Assembly: GCF_037081675.1 (NCBI RefSeq)
Contig: NZ_JAZAQL010000001.1
Location: 868,001 to 932,000, forward strand
Reading direction: 5' to 3'
DNA from: Halorubellus litoreus
GTDB lineage: Archaea; Halobacteriota; Halobacteria; Halobacteriales; Natrialbaceae
DNA length: 64,000 bases
Positions 30,625 through 39,083 of the stretch are shown one piece after another. The translations under genes were made by a program, and so were the position numbers. Numbering within the stretch: the stretch's first letter is position 1; each line of letters opens with the position of its first letter. The notes beneath the pieces are model-generated. The model was not told the DNA's origin, searched no databases, and saw only the letters and a program-made list of their open reading frames with translations.

Positions 30625-31617
30625 TCAGACGGGGCGTTCGGGGTACGTGCCGGGGTCGCGGGCGACGGTGACGCCGAGGAGTATCCAGGCGAGGCCGGGG
30701 AGGACGAGCAGCGTTATCGGCGTGAGGAGGGGTTCCGTCGCGACGAGCCCAGCAAGTCCGAGGGACGCGCCAGCGAAGGCGCTTGCGCCGGTCGTGAGGG
30801 GCGTATCACGGGTTCTGCGGTGGACGGCGAGCGCGAGGGCGGCGGTTCCGGCGGCGAGCGCGAGCGCTCCGCCGACGAGGAACCCGGCCCCCGTCACGTT
30901 CCCGGGAGTCGCGCCGAGGAACGCCTCGGTCTCGAGGAACGTCGCGACGTGAACGAGGGCGATGCCGACGAGCGCGAGGACGGCGCCGGCGTTCGCGACC
31001 CGCGGTCGCGCGAGGACGTGGTCGAACACGTCGGTCCCGTCGCTGTCGAGCGAATCGGTTCCGTCCCCGTCGGCGCTGCCGGTGCGGGCGAGCGCGCTCC
31101 ACGCGCCCACGGCGAGGACGAGCACGGGCAGCGGGAGCGTCGCGAGGACGAGGGGTTCGACGCTCGCGGGCGCGACGTCGACGGTGACGGCGAGCGCGAG
31201 CGCGCCGGTGAGCGCCCACCACGCGCCGCCGACGGCGGCGACGACCGCGGCGCGGCGCGTCCACTTCGCGTAATCCATGACGCGGCCGGCGACCGCGCGA
31301 ACCGCGAGCGCGCTCGCGACGAGGAGCGTCGCCGCGGTCGCGACGACGAACGCGAGCGCGACGTACAGAATCGGGGATTCGGCGCGCGCTGGCGTCCCGG
31401 GGTCGACGAGCGGGAGGACGACGAAGAACCCGAACACGACCGCGGCGAGCGAGAGCCCGACGGCGAGCCCGCGCTTGGCGTGGTCGACGACGCCGAGCGC
31501 GTCGACGAGGCCTGCGACCGGCGCGCGGTCCGGGCGGTCGTCGACCGCGCCCGTCCCACCGTCCCTCGCGGCGGACTCCTCGGCGTCCGACGACGACGTC
31601 GACGAAGCGTCTGGCAC
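30625..31617 (-). CDS. Multi-pass membrane protein of unknown function
   Basis: A 330-residue protein with an acidic/serine-rich cytosolic head (MPDASSTSSSDAEESAARD) followed by about nine hydrophobic segments in pairs. A conserved-looking DYAKWTRRAAVVAAVGGAWWAL segment follows helix three. The GTG at 31617 is the preferred start because GGGCTTTGTG lies about 29 nt upstream; a longer frame to 31719 would add a Cys-rich, non-haloarchaeal N-terminus. The family is recognised only as haloarchaeal hypothetical. It is divergent from the aspartoacylase-like gene. Confidence 0.7.
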   Translation of the reverse strand: MPDASSTSSSDAEESAARDGGTGAVDDRPDRAPVAGLVDALGVVDHAKRGLAVGLSLAAVVFGFFVVLPLVDPGTPARAESPILYVALAFVVATAATLLVASALAVRAVAGRVMDYAKWTRRAAVVAAVGGAWWALTGALALAVTVDVAPASVEPLVLATLPLPVLVLAVGAWSALARTGSADGDGTDSLDSDGTDVFDHVLARPRVANAGAVLALVGIALVHVATFLETEAFLGATPGNVTGAGFLVGGALALAAGTAALALAVHRRTRDTPLTTGASAFAGASLGLAGLVATEPLLTPITLLVLPGLAWILLGVTVARDPGTYPERPV

Positions 31618-31749
31618 GCGCGACCGTAAGGCTGGCGCGCACAAAGCCCCGACGATTCCCGAGGCCGACCGCACCCGCTCGACGCACGCCACCCCGACAG
31701 CCCCCGGGCATCCGAACAATAAAGACGCGTCGTGCGTTCCGTTCCGGTA

Positions 31750-32706
31750 ATGACGACGCTGGGCAGCGCGACGGCCGACCCGGGCGAGGTCGACACCGGG
31801 CGGTTGACCGTCGGCGAGACGCGAGACGGCAGCCCCATCGGGCTACCGGTCTGCGTCATCAACGGCGCCGACGACGGACGAACGCTCTACATGCAAGCGG
31901 CGAGCGACGGCGACGAACTCAACGGCGTCGGCGTCCTCCGCGAGGTCGTCCCCCGAGTGGACCCGAGCGAGCTCGCCGGCGAGATACACATCGTCGGGAT
32001 CGTGAACTATCACGCGTTCCAGGTCGCGAAACACCGGAACCCCATCGACGACACGAAGATGAATCGCGCGTACCCCGGCGACACCGAGGGGTCCTCGAGC
32101 GAGCGCATCGCCGCGGCGACGTTCGACGTCGCTCGCGACGCGGACCTCGTGCTCGACCTCCACCAGGGGTCGACGAGTCGGATGATAAACGAAGCGCGCG
32201 TCCGGTGTGGGCGACGGCATCGCCTCCACCAGAAGTGCCTGGAGCTCGCGAAGGTGTTCGGCGCCGGGCACATCCTCGACCAGAAGGGCCCGGACGGCCA
32301 GCTGGCGCGCGCCGCGCCCGACGAGGGCGTCCCCACCATCGACCCCGAGCTCGGCGGGAGCGTCGGGTTCGACGAGGAATCGATCCAAATCGGGGTCGAC
32401 GGCGTGTTCAACGTCCTCCACTACTACGACTTCATAGAGGGCGACGTCGAGCGGGCGACGCAGACGCGCGCGAAGAGCTTCGACCAGTACGGCTCGCCCG
32501 CGGGCGGCCTCGTCGACTTCCACGTCGACCTCGGCGCGGACGTCGCCAGGGGCGACCGCTTGTTCACCGTCACCGACCCGTTCGGGACGCGGAAGGCCGA
32601 AGTGACCGCCGACTCCGCGGGCGTGTTCTGGCGGACGCGACGCCTTCCGCAGGTCGCGTCCGGCGAGTACGTCTGCTCGGTCGGCACCGACATCGACTCC
32701 TACTAA
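31750..32706 (+). CDS. Succinylglutamate desuccinylase/aspartoacylase-family hydrolase
   Basis: A 318-residue M14-like zinc amidohydrolase that cleaves N-acyl amino acids or related amides. The zinc motif of the family (HxxE) reads DGDE here (Asp53, Glu56), and the third ligand is His138 in DLHQGS. NRAYPGD (105-111) is a substrate-loop element. The C-terminal 70 residues (FHVDLGADVARGDRLFTVTDPFG) form a lipoyl/biotinyl-like beta-barrel. AACAATAAAG about 30 nt upstream fixes ATG 31750. It lies 1 nt before threonine synthase and is probably co-transcribed with it. Confidence 0.85.
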   Translation: MTTLGSATADPGEVDTGRLTVGETRDGSPIGLPVCVINGADDGRTLYMQAASDGDELNGVGVLREVVPRVDPSELAGEIHIVGIVNYHAFQVAKHRNPIDDTKMNRAYPGDTEGSSSERIAAATFDVARDADLVLDLHQGSTSRMINEARVRCGRRHRLHQKCLELAKVFGAGHILDQKGPDGQLARAAPDEGVPTIDPELGGSVGFDEESIQIGVDGVFNVLHYYDFIEGDVERATQTRAKSFDQYGSPAGGLVDFHVDLGADVARGDRLFTVTDPFGTRKAEVTADSAGVFWRTRRLPQVASGEYVCSVGTDIDSY

Positions 32707-32707
32707 C

Positions 32708-33832
32708 ATGGTACGCGACCTCACCTGTCCGAGCTGTAACGAGACGTACGACGCCGGCGCCGAGGAACCCTGGCGGTGCTCGTGCGGGCACGCCCTGAAC
32801 CTCGTCGACCAGCCGGTCCCCGGCGGCGACCCCCTCCCGGTCTCGCAACTCGACACGCGACGGGGCCTGTGGACGTTCCACGAGTTCCTCCCCGTCGAGC
32901 GTCGCGTGAGCTTCGACGAGGGGTTCACGCCGCTCGTCGACGCGCCCGACTGGGGCGCCGACTTCAAACTCGAGTACCTGTTCCCCTCCGGGTCGTTCAA
33001 GGACCGCGGCGCGACGACGACGCTGTCGCGCGCGGTCGACCTCGGCGTCGACAAGGTCGTCGAGGACTCCTCCGGGAACGCGGGTGCGGCCATCGCGACG
33101 TACGCCGCTCGCGCCGGCATCGAGGCGGACATCTACGTGCCGGCGGACGTCAAGCAGTCGAAGCTGATGGCGATCCAGCGCGCCGGCGCGCGCCCCGTTC
33201 GCGTCGAAGGCTCCCGCGAGGACGTCACCGCGGCCGCGATAGACGCGGTCGAGAACGGTGAGGGCTGGTACGCGAGTCACGCGTGGAACCCGGCGTTCTA
33301 CGCGGGGACGATGACGTTCGCGCTCGAGCTCGTCGCGCAACGCGACTGGGAGGCACCGGACGCGGTCGTCCTCCCCTGCGGGCACGGGACGCTCCTCCTC
33401 GGCGCGTACCGCGGGTTCGACGTCCTCGCGAAGGCGGGCATCATCGACGACGTACCGCCGCTGTTCGCCGCACAGGCCGCGGGGTACGCGCCCGTCGTGG
33501 AGGCCCGCCACGGCGAACTCGGAACGACCGAAGTGCACGCGGACGACGAACCCGAAGCGCCGAACGAGATCGCGGACGGCATCCAGATCCGCGAACCGGC
33601 TCGCATGGACGAGATACAGCACGCCATCGAGTCCTCCGGCGGTGACGCCATCGCACTCGGCGAGAACATCGTCGAGAACACGCTCGACGACCTCCACCGC
33701 GACGGCTTCTACGTCGAACCGACGTGCGCCGTCGCACCCGCCGCCCTCCGGAAACTCCAGGACGCGGACGTCCTCCACGCGGAGCACGACGTCGTCGTCC
33801 CGCTCACCGGCAGCGGCCTGAAGACGCTCTGA
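32708..33832 (+). CDS. thrC: Threonine synthase (PLP-dependent)
   Basis: Converts O-phosphohomoserine to threonine. The 374-residue fold-type II PLP enzyme has the Schiff-base lysine Lys98 in FPSGSFKDRGA, SSGNAGAA for PLP-phosphate contact and a serine in LTGSGLK. An N-terminal zinc ribbon (Cys7, Cys10, Cys24, Cys26) is a common feature of the archaeal type. Related enzymes such as cysteate synthase share this layout, so the product is assigned with some reserve. The start at 32708 follows the upstream stop by one base, suggesting an operon with the aspartoacylase-like gene. Confidence 0.88.
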   Translation: MVRDLTCPSCNETYDAGAEEPWRCSCGHALNLVDQPVPGGDPLPVSQLDTRRGLWTFHEFLPVERRVSFDEGFTPLVDAPDWGADFKLEYLFPSGSFKDRGATTTLSRAVDLGVDKVVEDSSGNAGAAIATYAARAGIEADIYVPADVKQSKLMAIQRAGARPVRVEGSREDVTAAAIDAVENGEGWYASHAWNPAFYAGTMTFALELVAQRDWEAPDAVVLPCGHGTLLLGAYRGFDVLAKAGIIDDVPPLFAAQAAGYAPVVEARHGELGTTEVHADDEPEAPNEIADGIQIREPARMDEIQHAIESSGGDAIALGENIVENTLDDLHRDGFYVEPTCAVAPAALRKLQDADVLHAEHDVVVPLTGSGLKTL

Positions 33833-33861
33833 ATCGCGGCCGAACTCCTCTCCCCCCATCG

Positions 33862-34395
33862 ATGACCACCTACGAAGCGACGTACTGTCCGCGCTGTGGC
33901 ACCGAACTCGGAACGACGCACGTCGACGGCCGCGACCGCCAGTACTGCGCGTCCTGCGACCGCGTCGAGTGGCGCAACCCCGTGCCGTGCGCGGGCGTCG
34001 CCGTCGTCGACCCCGAGCGCGGCGCACTCCTCACGCGTCGCGACGTGGAACCCGGCGTCGGCAAGTGGACGCTCGCCGGCGGCCACATGGAGGTCGAGGA
34101 GTCCCCCGAGCGCGCGGCCGCCCGGGAACTCGCGGAGGAGACGAACGTCCGCGTCGACCCCGAGGACCTCGACCTGCTGGACGCGTACACGCTAACGCGA
34201 GGGGACGGGAAGTACGTCGTCTCCATGGGATACGTCGTTCACGCGCGCCACGCGACGGGCACGCCCGAACCCGGCCCCGAAGTACAGACGGTCGGCTGGT
34301 TCACGCCGGACGAGTTCGCCGCCAGCGACCACCGATACCTCGAACCGCACGACCAGCGCTTCGAGCGCGCCTGGACGCACGTCACCGAGGACTGA
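33862..34395 (+). CDS. Zinc-ribbon Nudix hydrolase
   Basis: A 177-residue pyrophosphohydrolase. N-terminal CPRC (9-12) and CASC (29-32) form a zinc ribbon like that of NAD diphosphatase NudC. The Nudix box runs from Gly74 to Glu93: GHMEVEESPERAAARELAEE, matching Gx5Ex7REUxEE. It hydrolyses a nucleoside diphosphate-linked substrate; NADH, ADP-ribose or a cap-like RNA end are all possible. ATG 33862 opens directly into the zinc ribbon; it is 30 bp after thrC and could belong to that transcription unit. Confidence 0.9.
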   Translation: MTTYEATYCPRCGTELGTTHVDGRDRQYCASCDRVEWRNPVPCAGVAVVDPERGALLTRRDVEPGVGKWTLAGGHMEVEESPERAAARELAEETNVRVDPEDLDLLDAYTLTRGDGKYVVSMGYVVHARHATGTPEPGPEVQTVGWFTPDEFAASDHRYLEPHDQRFERAWTHVTED

Positions 34396-34424
34396 CCGAG
34401 CACACCCCGTGTCGCGTCCGAGCG

Positions 34425-34555
34425 TTCAAATAGGATGCCGCGGCGACCGCCCACGATGCACTGACGAGTCGGTCGCGTCGCCCGAGACGGGAGCGTGAAC
34501 CAGCGACGCGACCCCCCGCCGCGGTTCGCCTGCTCGCCCCACAGGGACGCGAGTG
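34425..34555 (+). ncRNA. Candidate structured RNA, family copy A (promoter included)
   Basis: TTCAA (34425), 8 nt, CCGCGGC (34438-34444), 11 nt, ATG (34456) followed at once by CAC-TGA. Downstream, a perfect 10-bp helix pairs 34471-34480 with 34504-34513. Its loop contains CCGAGACGGGAGCG (34482-34495), identical in copy B. GTGAACC (34495-34501) can pair with GGTTCGC (34523-34529), crossing the first helix, and CCTG/CAGG encloses a GCCCCA loop. It lies between convergent protein genes and has no coding potential beyond two codons. Known RNA classes were not recognised. Confidence 0.45.
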
Positions 34556-34583
34556 ACGACGCCGTCGGGACGCGACCGCACAC

Positions 34584-35942
34584 CTAGCGCTCGGGGTGCG
34601 TGGACGCGTCGAATCCGCCCCTGACGAGTGGCTTCGCCAGATGGCGGCGCGCGCACGGCGGCACCTCGTACCAACCGGGTTCGAGGTCGCGTTCGAGGGG
34701 CGCCTCGACCTTCCCGGGCGCGCTCGTCACACAGTCCCGACAGCGATAGCCCTGGTCGCGGCCCGCGGACTTCATCGACCGCCCGCAGTCTGGACAGTCG
34801 GGCGTCGCCAGTTCCGTCTCCACGCGCTCGCGGAGCGCGAACTTCTCCAGTTTCAGCGTCCCATCGCTGACCTCGCCGCAGACCGTGACGCGGTCCCCAG
34901 GGACGAGCGACCGGACGCGGTCCCGGAAGTGCTTCGTCGGCTCGAACGCCGCCGCCTCGCGCACGACCGACTCGTCGTCGGCCGCGTCCACGGCCGGGAT
35001 CGCGGTCGCGTCACCGCCCGGACCGACGACCGCGTCCCCGCCCGCGAGTCCGACGAAGACGTGCCCGCCGCGGCGCGTCTCCGGGGTGGTCGCGACGACG
35101 GCGTCGACGCGGTACGCGCGGTCGTCGCCGAGGTCGGCGAGCGACGCCCCCGTCCGGAGGTGCGCGTCCGTCCCCTGGTTCGTGACGAACGTCTCCCGCG
35201 ACCGGACGGACTCCGTCCCGTCAGCGCCGACGGTGTCGTCGACCACGCGACGACACGCCTCGGGGTCGTCGCCGCGGACCGCGAGCAGGATGGGACACGG
35301 CGTCCGTGGAACGCACACGAGGTCGCCAGTCTCGCGGTCGACGGTATCCCACGCGCCGGGGTACGCGTCGTCTGCCGCGTCGAAGAGGGCGTCTGCGTCC
35401 ACGTCGCGGTCTGTCCCCCAGCGCTCGCGCTCGCGGTACGCGATGTGTTCAGTCGTCCAGTCCTCGAACGCTCGCCACGCGCCGACCGCCGCGAGCGCGC
35501 CGACGACACCGCGCCCGTCGCCCCAGGACTCGACCGCGAACCCGCACTCCGAAGCCAGCTCGCGAGCGTCCGCGAGGTCGTGGAGCTCGTGGACCGCGTC
35601 CGCCGCGAACGCCGCGACCGCGTCCGGAATCGCGTCGGGGTCTCCGGGATCACCGGCGGCGACGACGAGTCCCGGGTTCGTCTCCGGCGCGTCGACCTGC
35701 GCGCAGTCGTCCACGACCTCGCTCGCGACGCCGCGAACGACCGCGACCGGCGCGTCGGTATGCACCGCGAGCGCCGCGTTCCCTCGCGTCTTGTGTTTGA
35801 CCGCCGGATTCAGGCGGGCGAGCACGACGCGGTCGACGTCGTGGCCGCGGTCGCGGAGCGCGGTCGCTATCGAGTGCGCGACGAACGTCGTGCACATCCC
35901 GGTGACTCGCGAATCCGTGTCGTCGACGCCAACGACCGTCAT
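34584..35942 (-). CDS. tiaS: tRNA(Ile2) 2-agmatinylcytidine synthetase TiaS
   Basis: Attaches agmatine to C34 of tRNA(Ile)(CAU), letting it read AUA; essential in archaea. The 452-residue protein has the N-terminal motif GVDDTDS (5-11) followed by CTTFVAHSIATAL. A kinase-like TCKD region spans the middle (ESWGDGRGVVGALAAVGAW), then an OB-fold (VPGDRVTVCGEVSD) and a C-terminal zinc ribbon CPDCGRSMKSAG...YRCRDC. All diagnostic domains are in order and the length is normal. The start follows 185 bp of intergenic sequence shared with the divergent HTH gene. Confidence 0.96.
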   Translation of the reverse strand: MTVVGVDDTDSRVTGMCTTFVAHSIATALRDRGHDVDRVVLARLNPAVKHKTRGNAALAVHTDAPVAVVRGVASEVVDDCAQVDAPETNPGLVVAAGDPGDPDAIPDAVAAFAADAVHELHDLADARELASECGFAVESWGDGRGVVGALAAVGAWRAFEDWTTEHIAYRERERWGTDRDVDADALFDAADDAYPGAWDTVDRETGDLVCVPRTPCPILLAVRGDDPEACRRVVDDTVGADGTESVRSRETFVTNQGTDAHLRTGASLADLGDDRAYRVDAVVATTPETRRGGHVFVGLAGGDAVVGPGGDATAIPAVDAADDESVVREAAAFEPTKHFRDRVRSLVPGDRVTVCGEVSDGTLKLEKFALRERVETELATPDCPDCGRSMKSAGRDQGYRCRDCVTSAPGKVEAPLERDLEPGWYEVPPCARRHLAKPLVRGGFDASTHPER

Positions 35943-36127
35943 CGCCAGACCGTACGGCCTCGCGCCGACAAACCCGTTTCGGGCCGCGTGCGTCCCCCGT
36001 CGAGCGGCTCGCGTCCCGCACCACGATACTATTTAAGTGGTTCGCCGGGTGAATCGGTGAATCGCCCGACTGGACGCGTCTGGCCGCGTCACAACGCATA
36101 TATGGCATCGCCAGCTTACGTGTGGGT

Positions 36128-37111
36128 ATGTCCCGGGAGGCACTACTGGGGAACATCACCGCGATGCTCGGCGACGCCGGCTTCGTCGTGAGCGACCGGT
36201 GCGCGGTCCGCCCCAAGAGCTTCGACCTGGTCGCCCGCCGCGGCGAGGAGATCCTCCTGGTGAAGGTGCTCGCGAACGTGGACGCGCTGGACGCCGCGAC
36301 GGGCGCGGAACTGCGTCGCCTCGGCACGTACCTGGACGCGACGCCGATCGTCGTCGGCCTGCGGACGCGCGACGAGGATCTGAAGCCGGACGTGACGTAC
36401 TTCCGGCACGGCGTCCCCGTCATCTCGCCGGATACCGCCGTCCAGTTGTTCGTCGACGGCATCCCGCCGCTCATCTACGCCGCACCGGGCGGGTTGTACG
36501 TGACGCTGGACGGTGACTTGCTCGCGGACGAACGCCAGGAGGCGGAGATGAGTCTCGGACAGCTCGCGAAGGAACTCGGCGTGTCCCGGCGCACCGTCTC
36601 GAAGTACGAGGACGGCATGAACGCGAGCGTGGAGATCGCGCAGCGACTGGAGGAGTTGTTCGACGCGCCGTTGACGGCGCCGGTGGACGTGATGGACGGC
36701 GCCGAGGAGGTCCGCGAGGCGGACCCGATGCCGGAGGACCCGGAAGCGGACCCCGACGATGCACCGGTCGTCGCGGTCCTGCGTCGCGCCGGATTCAGCG
36801 TGCATCCGACGCTCCGTGCACCGTTCAAGGCGGTGAGCGAGGACGAGGAAGGCAGGGGTCGTGGCGACGCGGAGTCGACGGTCCTCACCGGTCACAGCGA
36901 GTTCAATCGAACCGCGGAGAAGCGCGCTCGCATCATGGCCTCGATCGGGAACGTGACGCGGACGCGCTCGGTGTACTTCGTCGACCGGTCCAAGCGCGAG
37001 AGCGTCGACGGCACCGCCATCATCGAGATGGACGAGGTCGAGGACGTCGACGACGCGGAGACGCTCCGGGACATCATCCGGGAGCGCTCCGACGTCGAAG
37101 AACCCGCCTGA
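36128..37111 (+). CDS. Archaeal HTH-type transcriptional regulator
   Basis: A 327-residue protein of the archaeal 'putative HTH-type transcriptional regulatory protein' group. Residues 1-115 (MSREALLGNITAMLGDAGF ... ARRGEEILLVKVLANVD) form a nuclease-like alpha/beta domain without obvious catalytic use. A Cro/C1-type HTH follows: MSLGQLAKELGVSRRTVSKYEDG (about 141-163). The C-terminal domain (HSEFNRTAEKRARIMASI, VYFVDRSKRESVDG) is unique to the group. GCATATATGG centred about 28 nt upstream supports ATG 36128; a second box, CTATTTAAG, lies at about -95. Targets are unknown. Confidence 0.88.
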   Translation: MSREALLGNITAMLGDAGFVVSDRCAVRPKSFDLVARRGEEILLVKVLANVDALDAATGAELRRLGTYLDATPIVVGLRTRDEDLKPDVTYFRHGVPVISPDTAVQLFVDGIPPLIYAAPGGLYVTLDGDLLADERQEAEMSLGQLAKELGVSRRTVSKYEDGMNASVEIAQRLEELFDAPLTAPVDVMDGAEEVREADPMPEDPEADPDDAPVVAVLRRAGFSVHPTLRAPFKAVSEDEEGRGRGDAESTVLTGHSEFNRTAEKRARIMASIGNVTRTRSVYFVDRSKRESVDGTAIIEMDEVEDVDDAETLRDIIRERSDVEEPA

Positions 37112-37244
37112 TTCACGCCGTCTGAAGCGGTTTCGGCGTCTCTCAGAGGCGCCTCCGACGGCTCTCGTTGTTTGATTCAGAAACGCGGTCGAGAGCGGTC
37201 GCTCTCGTGCGAATCGGTTCGTGGAGAACGCGGGAATCGACGGG

Positions 37245-37499
37245 TCAGGCGGCGGCGTCGCCGTAGGTCTTCTCGAGGTACGCGACGATGTCGTCGGATT
37301 CCGGCATCCCCTCGACGTCGTGTTCGGTGTCGACGAGCACGGGGACGCCCGTCTGGCCGCTGACGGCTTTCACTTCGTCGCGTCTCGCGTGCGAGCTCGG
37401 CACCTCGTGGGATTCGTACTCGAGTCCGAGTTCGTCGAGTTTCGACTTCACCTTCGCGCAGTACGGACAGCCCGGGAGTTCGTAGAGTTCGAGTGTCAT
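37245..37499 (-). CDS. Glutaredoxin
   Basis: An 84-residue dithiol glutaredoxin with active site CPYC at residues 11-14, the cis-proline region TGVPVLVD and a terminal acidic helix. Haloarchaea use gamma-glutamylcysteine instead of glutathione, so it probably reduces mixed disulfides with that thiol or another small thiol; that is inferred from the lineage. ATG 37499 gives MTLELYELPGCPYC, the normal family start; the open frame upstream is Arg-rich and antisense-like. Confidence 0.93.
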   Translation of the reverse strand: MTLELYELPGCPYCAKVKSKLDELGLEYESHEVPSSHARRDEVKAVSGQTGVPVLVDTEHDVEGMPESDDIVAYLEKTYGDAAA

Positions 37500-37576
37500 C
37501 GGTCGAGGGGACGCGTTCCGTGGACAAGAGGACCGTGGTCGCGTGCACGCGTCGTGCAGGAGCGAGCGGTTCGCGG

Positions 37577-39001
37577 TCAGCTCGTGAGACGCTGCCGGGC
37601 GCTGGCGAGGCGCGCGCGCTGCCAGTACGCGAGTTCGCCGACGGTCCACGCGACCGCGAGGATGGCGGCGACGACGAGGCCGACGAACGCCCACGGGTCG
37701 AGCCACACCGGTCGTACCCACTCGGAGATGACGTCCCACTGGTCGGCGAACCCGTTCGCGGCGCCGCCGACGACGGGGAGTTCACCGAACGTTCCCGACA
37801 CCCAGTCCGAGAAGCTCATGGACTCGCCGGTGCCGGGGACGAGGCCCGCGCTCCCCGACAGCCGGTACGACCCGCTCGCACCCATGTCGCGGATGGTGGG
37901 GCGCGACGCGTTCATCGCTTCGTCACCGTACACTTCGCGCTCCACGTCGTACGGCGCCCACGGCGCGAGCGTCTCCCAGACGATCTCGCCGGACGGCGTC
38001 ACCTCGACGACGCGATGGTTCTGCGTGTCGACGACGAGCGTGTTCCCGTTCGGGAGGCGGTCGGCGTCTCGCGGCCAGTCGAACTGGCCGTTCCCGACCT
38101 CCCACACCTGATTCCAGTCGCACGTCCCGTTCGCGTACCGGGATTCGCACGCGTACTCGACGACGCGGTCGTTCTCGGAGTCCGCGACGAGGACGGTGGG
38201 GGTGCCGTTCTCGCTCTCGAGGTACGTCGGGTTGTGCTGTTCGTCCATGATCTCGTGGTTCCCGTCGGCCCCGAGGCGCATCGTGACGTTCTTCGTCGAC
38301 TTGTTCACGACGATGACCTGGTCGAAGTTCCGCGGGGAGAGCATGTACTCGCCGGGCGCGATCTTGTCGATGTCGTTGACGTGCGACCAGTCGCCGGTGT
38401 TCGAGATTCCCTGGTCGGTGCTCGCGGGGTAGTGGTCGGCGAAGTCCCACTCCCACGTGCGTTCGTCGGTCGTGAGGTTGTAGATGAACGCGCCCTCGTC
38501 GCTCGTCGACCCCTCGCTCGCGCGGAGGTGCGCGACGAGGAGCTGGTCGCCGTTGATGAGGTCGACGTCGTGCGTGTCCGTGATGTTCAGGGTCTCGGAC
38601 CAGACGCGCTCTCTGGTCTGCGGGTCGAGCTCGTAGACGAGCGTCTTCCCGGGTTTGGTGTTGACGGCGAGGAGGTTGCCGTTCGGGAGCGGGTCGACGT
38701 CGTAGAACCACGAGACGCTCTCGCCGCCGTCGTACACCCACTTCGTGCTGGCGCGTTCGTCGAACGCGACGAGTCGCGCGGGCTTCTTCTTGTTGCCTTC
38801 GCCGTCGAAGTGGAACCCTTGCACGGCGACGTACGTGGTGCCGTTCGCTTCGTTTTCGACGGTTCCGGCCTCGAGTTCGGGGGGCTCGTAGTTCGCGCTC
38901 GTGACGCCGGCGCCGACGACGAGCGCGAGGACGACGACGGCGAGGAGCGCCCTGAGCTTGTGGCGGCGTGGCGCGTCCACGAGAGCGGAGCGGGCGGACA
39001 T
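37577..39001 (-). CDS. Arylsulfotransferase (ASST)-like membrane beta-propeller protein
   Basis: A 474-residue protein anchored at both ends: an N-terminal TM helix (about 15-36) and a C-terminal TM helix (about 438-460) enclosing an extracellular beta-propeller. Repeated blades have the ASST pattern: WFYDVDPLPNGNLLAVN, DTHDVDLINGDQLLVAH, DWSHVNDIDKIAPGEYMLSPRN and WPRDADRLPNGNTLVVDTQNHRVVEV. His residues in THDVD and WSHVND are at positions used in bacterial ASST. Many archaeal relatives lack proven sulfotransferase activity, so a structural or binding role is possible. GGCTTATACC is about 28 nt upstream of ATG 39001. Confidence 0.8.
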   Translation of the reverse strand: MSARSALVDAPRRHKLRALLAVVVLALVVGAGVTSANYEPPELEAGTVENEANGTTYVAVQGFHFDGEGNKKKPARLVAFDERASTKWVYDGGESVSWFYDVDPLPNGNLLAVNTKPGKTLVYELDPQTRERVWSETLNITDTHDVDLINGDQLLVAHLRASEGSTSDEGAFIYNLTTDERTWEWDFADHYPASTDQGISNTGDWSHVNDIDKIAPGEYMLSPRNFDQVIVVNKSTKNVTMRLGADGNHEIMDEQHNPTYLESENGTPTVLVADSENDRVVEYACESRYANGTCDWNQVWEVGNGQFDWPRDADRLPNGNTLVVDTQNHRVVEVTPSGEIVWETLAPWAPYDVEREVYGDEAMNASRPTIRDMGASGSYRLSGSAGLVPGTGESMSFSDWVSGTFGELPVVGGAANGFADQWDVISEWVRPVWLDPWAFVGLVVAAILAVAWTVGELAYWQRARLASARQRLTS

Positions 39002-39083
39002 TAGGCGTAGGAAACGGTACGGTCGGTATAAGCCTCGTGGTATGCGGTGACTGTGGCGCGAAAAGCGGGTCTTCCGGCGGTGT

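Noticed and set aside
34440..34560. A tRNA or H/ACA guide RNA at copy A of the RNA family
   Set aside because: No acceptor/T-loop pattern (GGTTCRANYCC) and no convincing kink-turn plus ACA tail; left as unknown structured RNA.
36029..36037. CTATTTAAG box as a promoter for the HTH regulator
   Set aside because: A closer, better placed ATATATGG box exists; the distal box could serve either divergent gene and direction is undecided.
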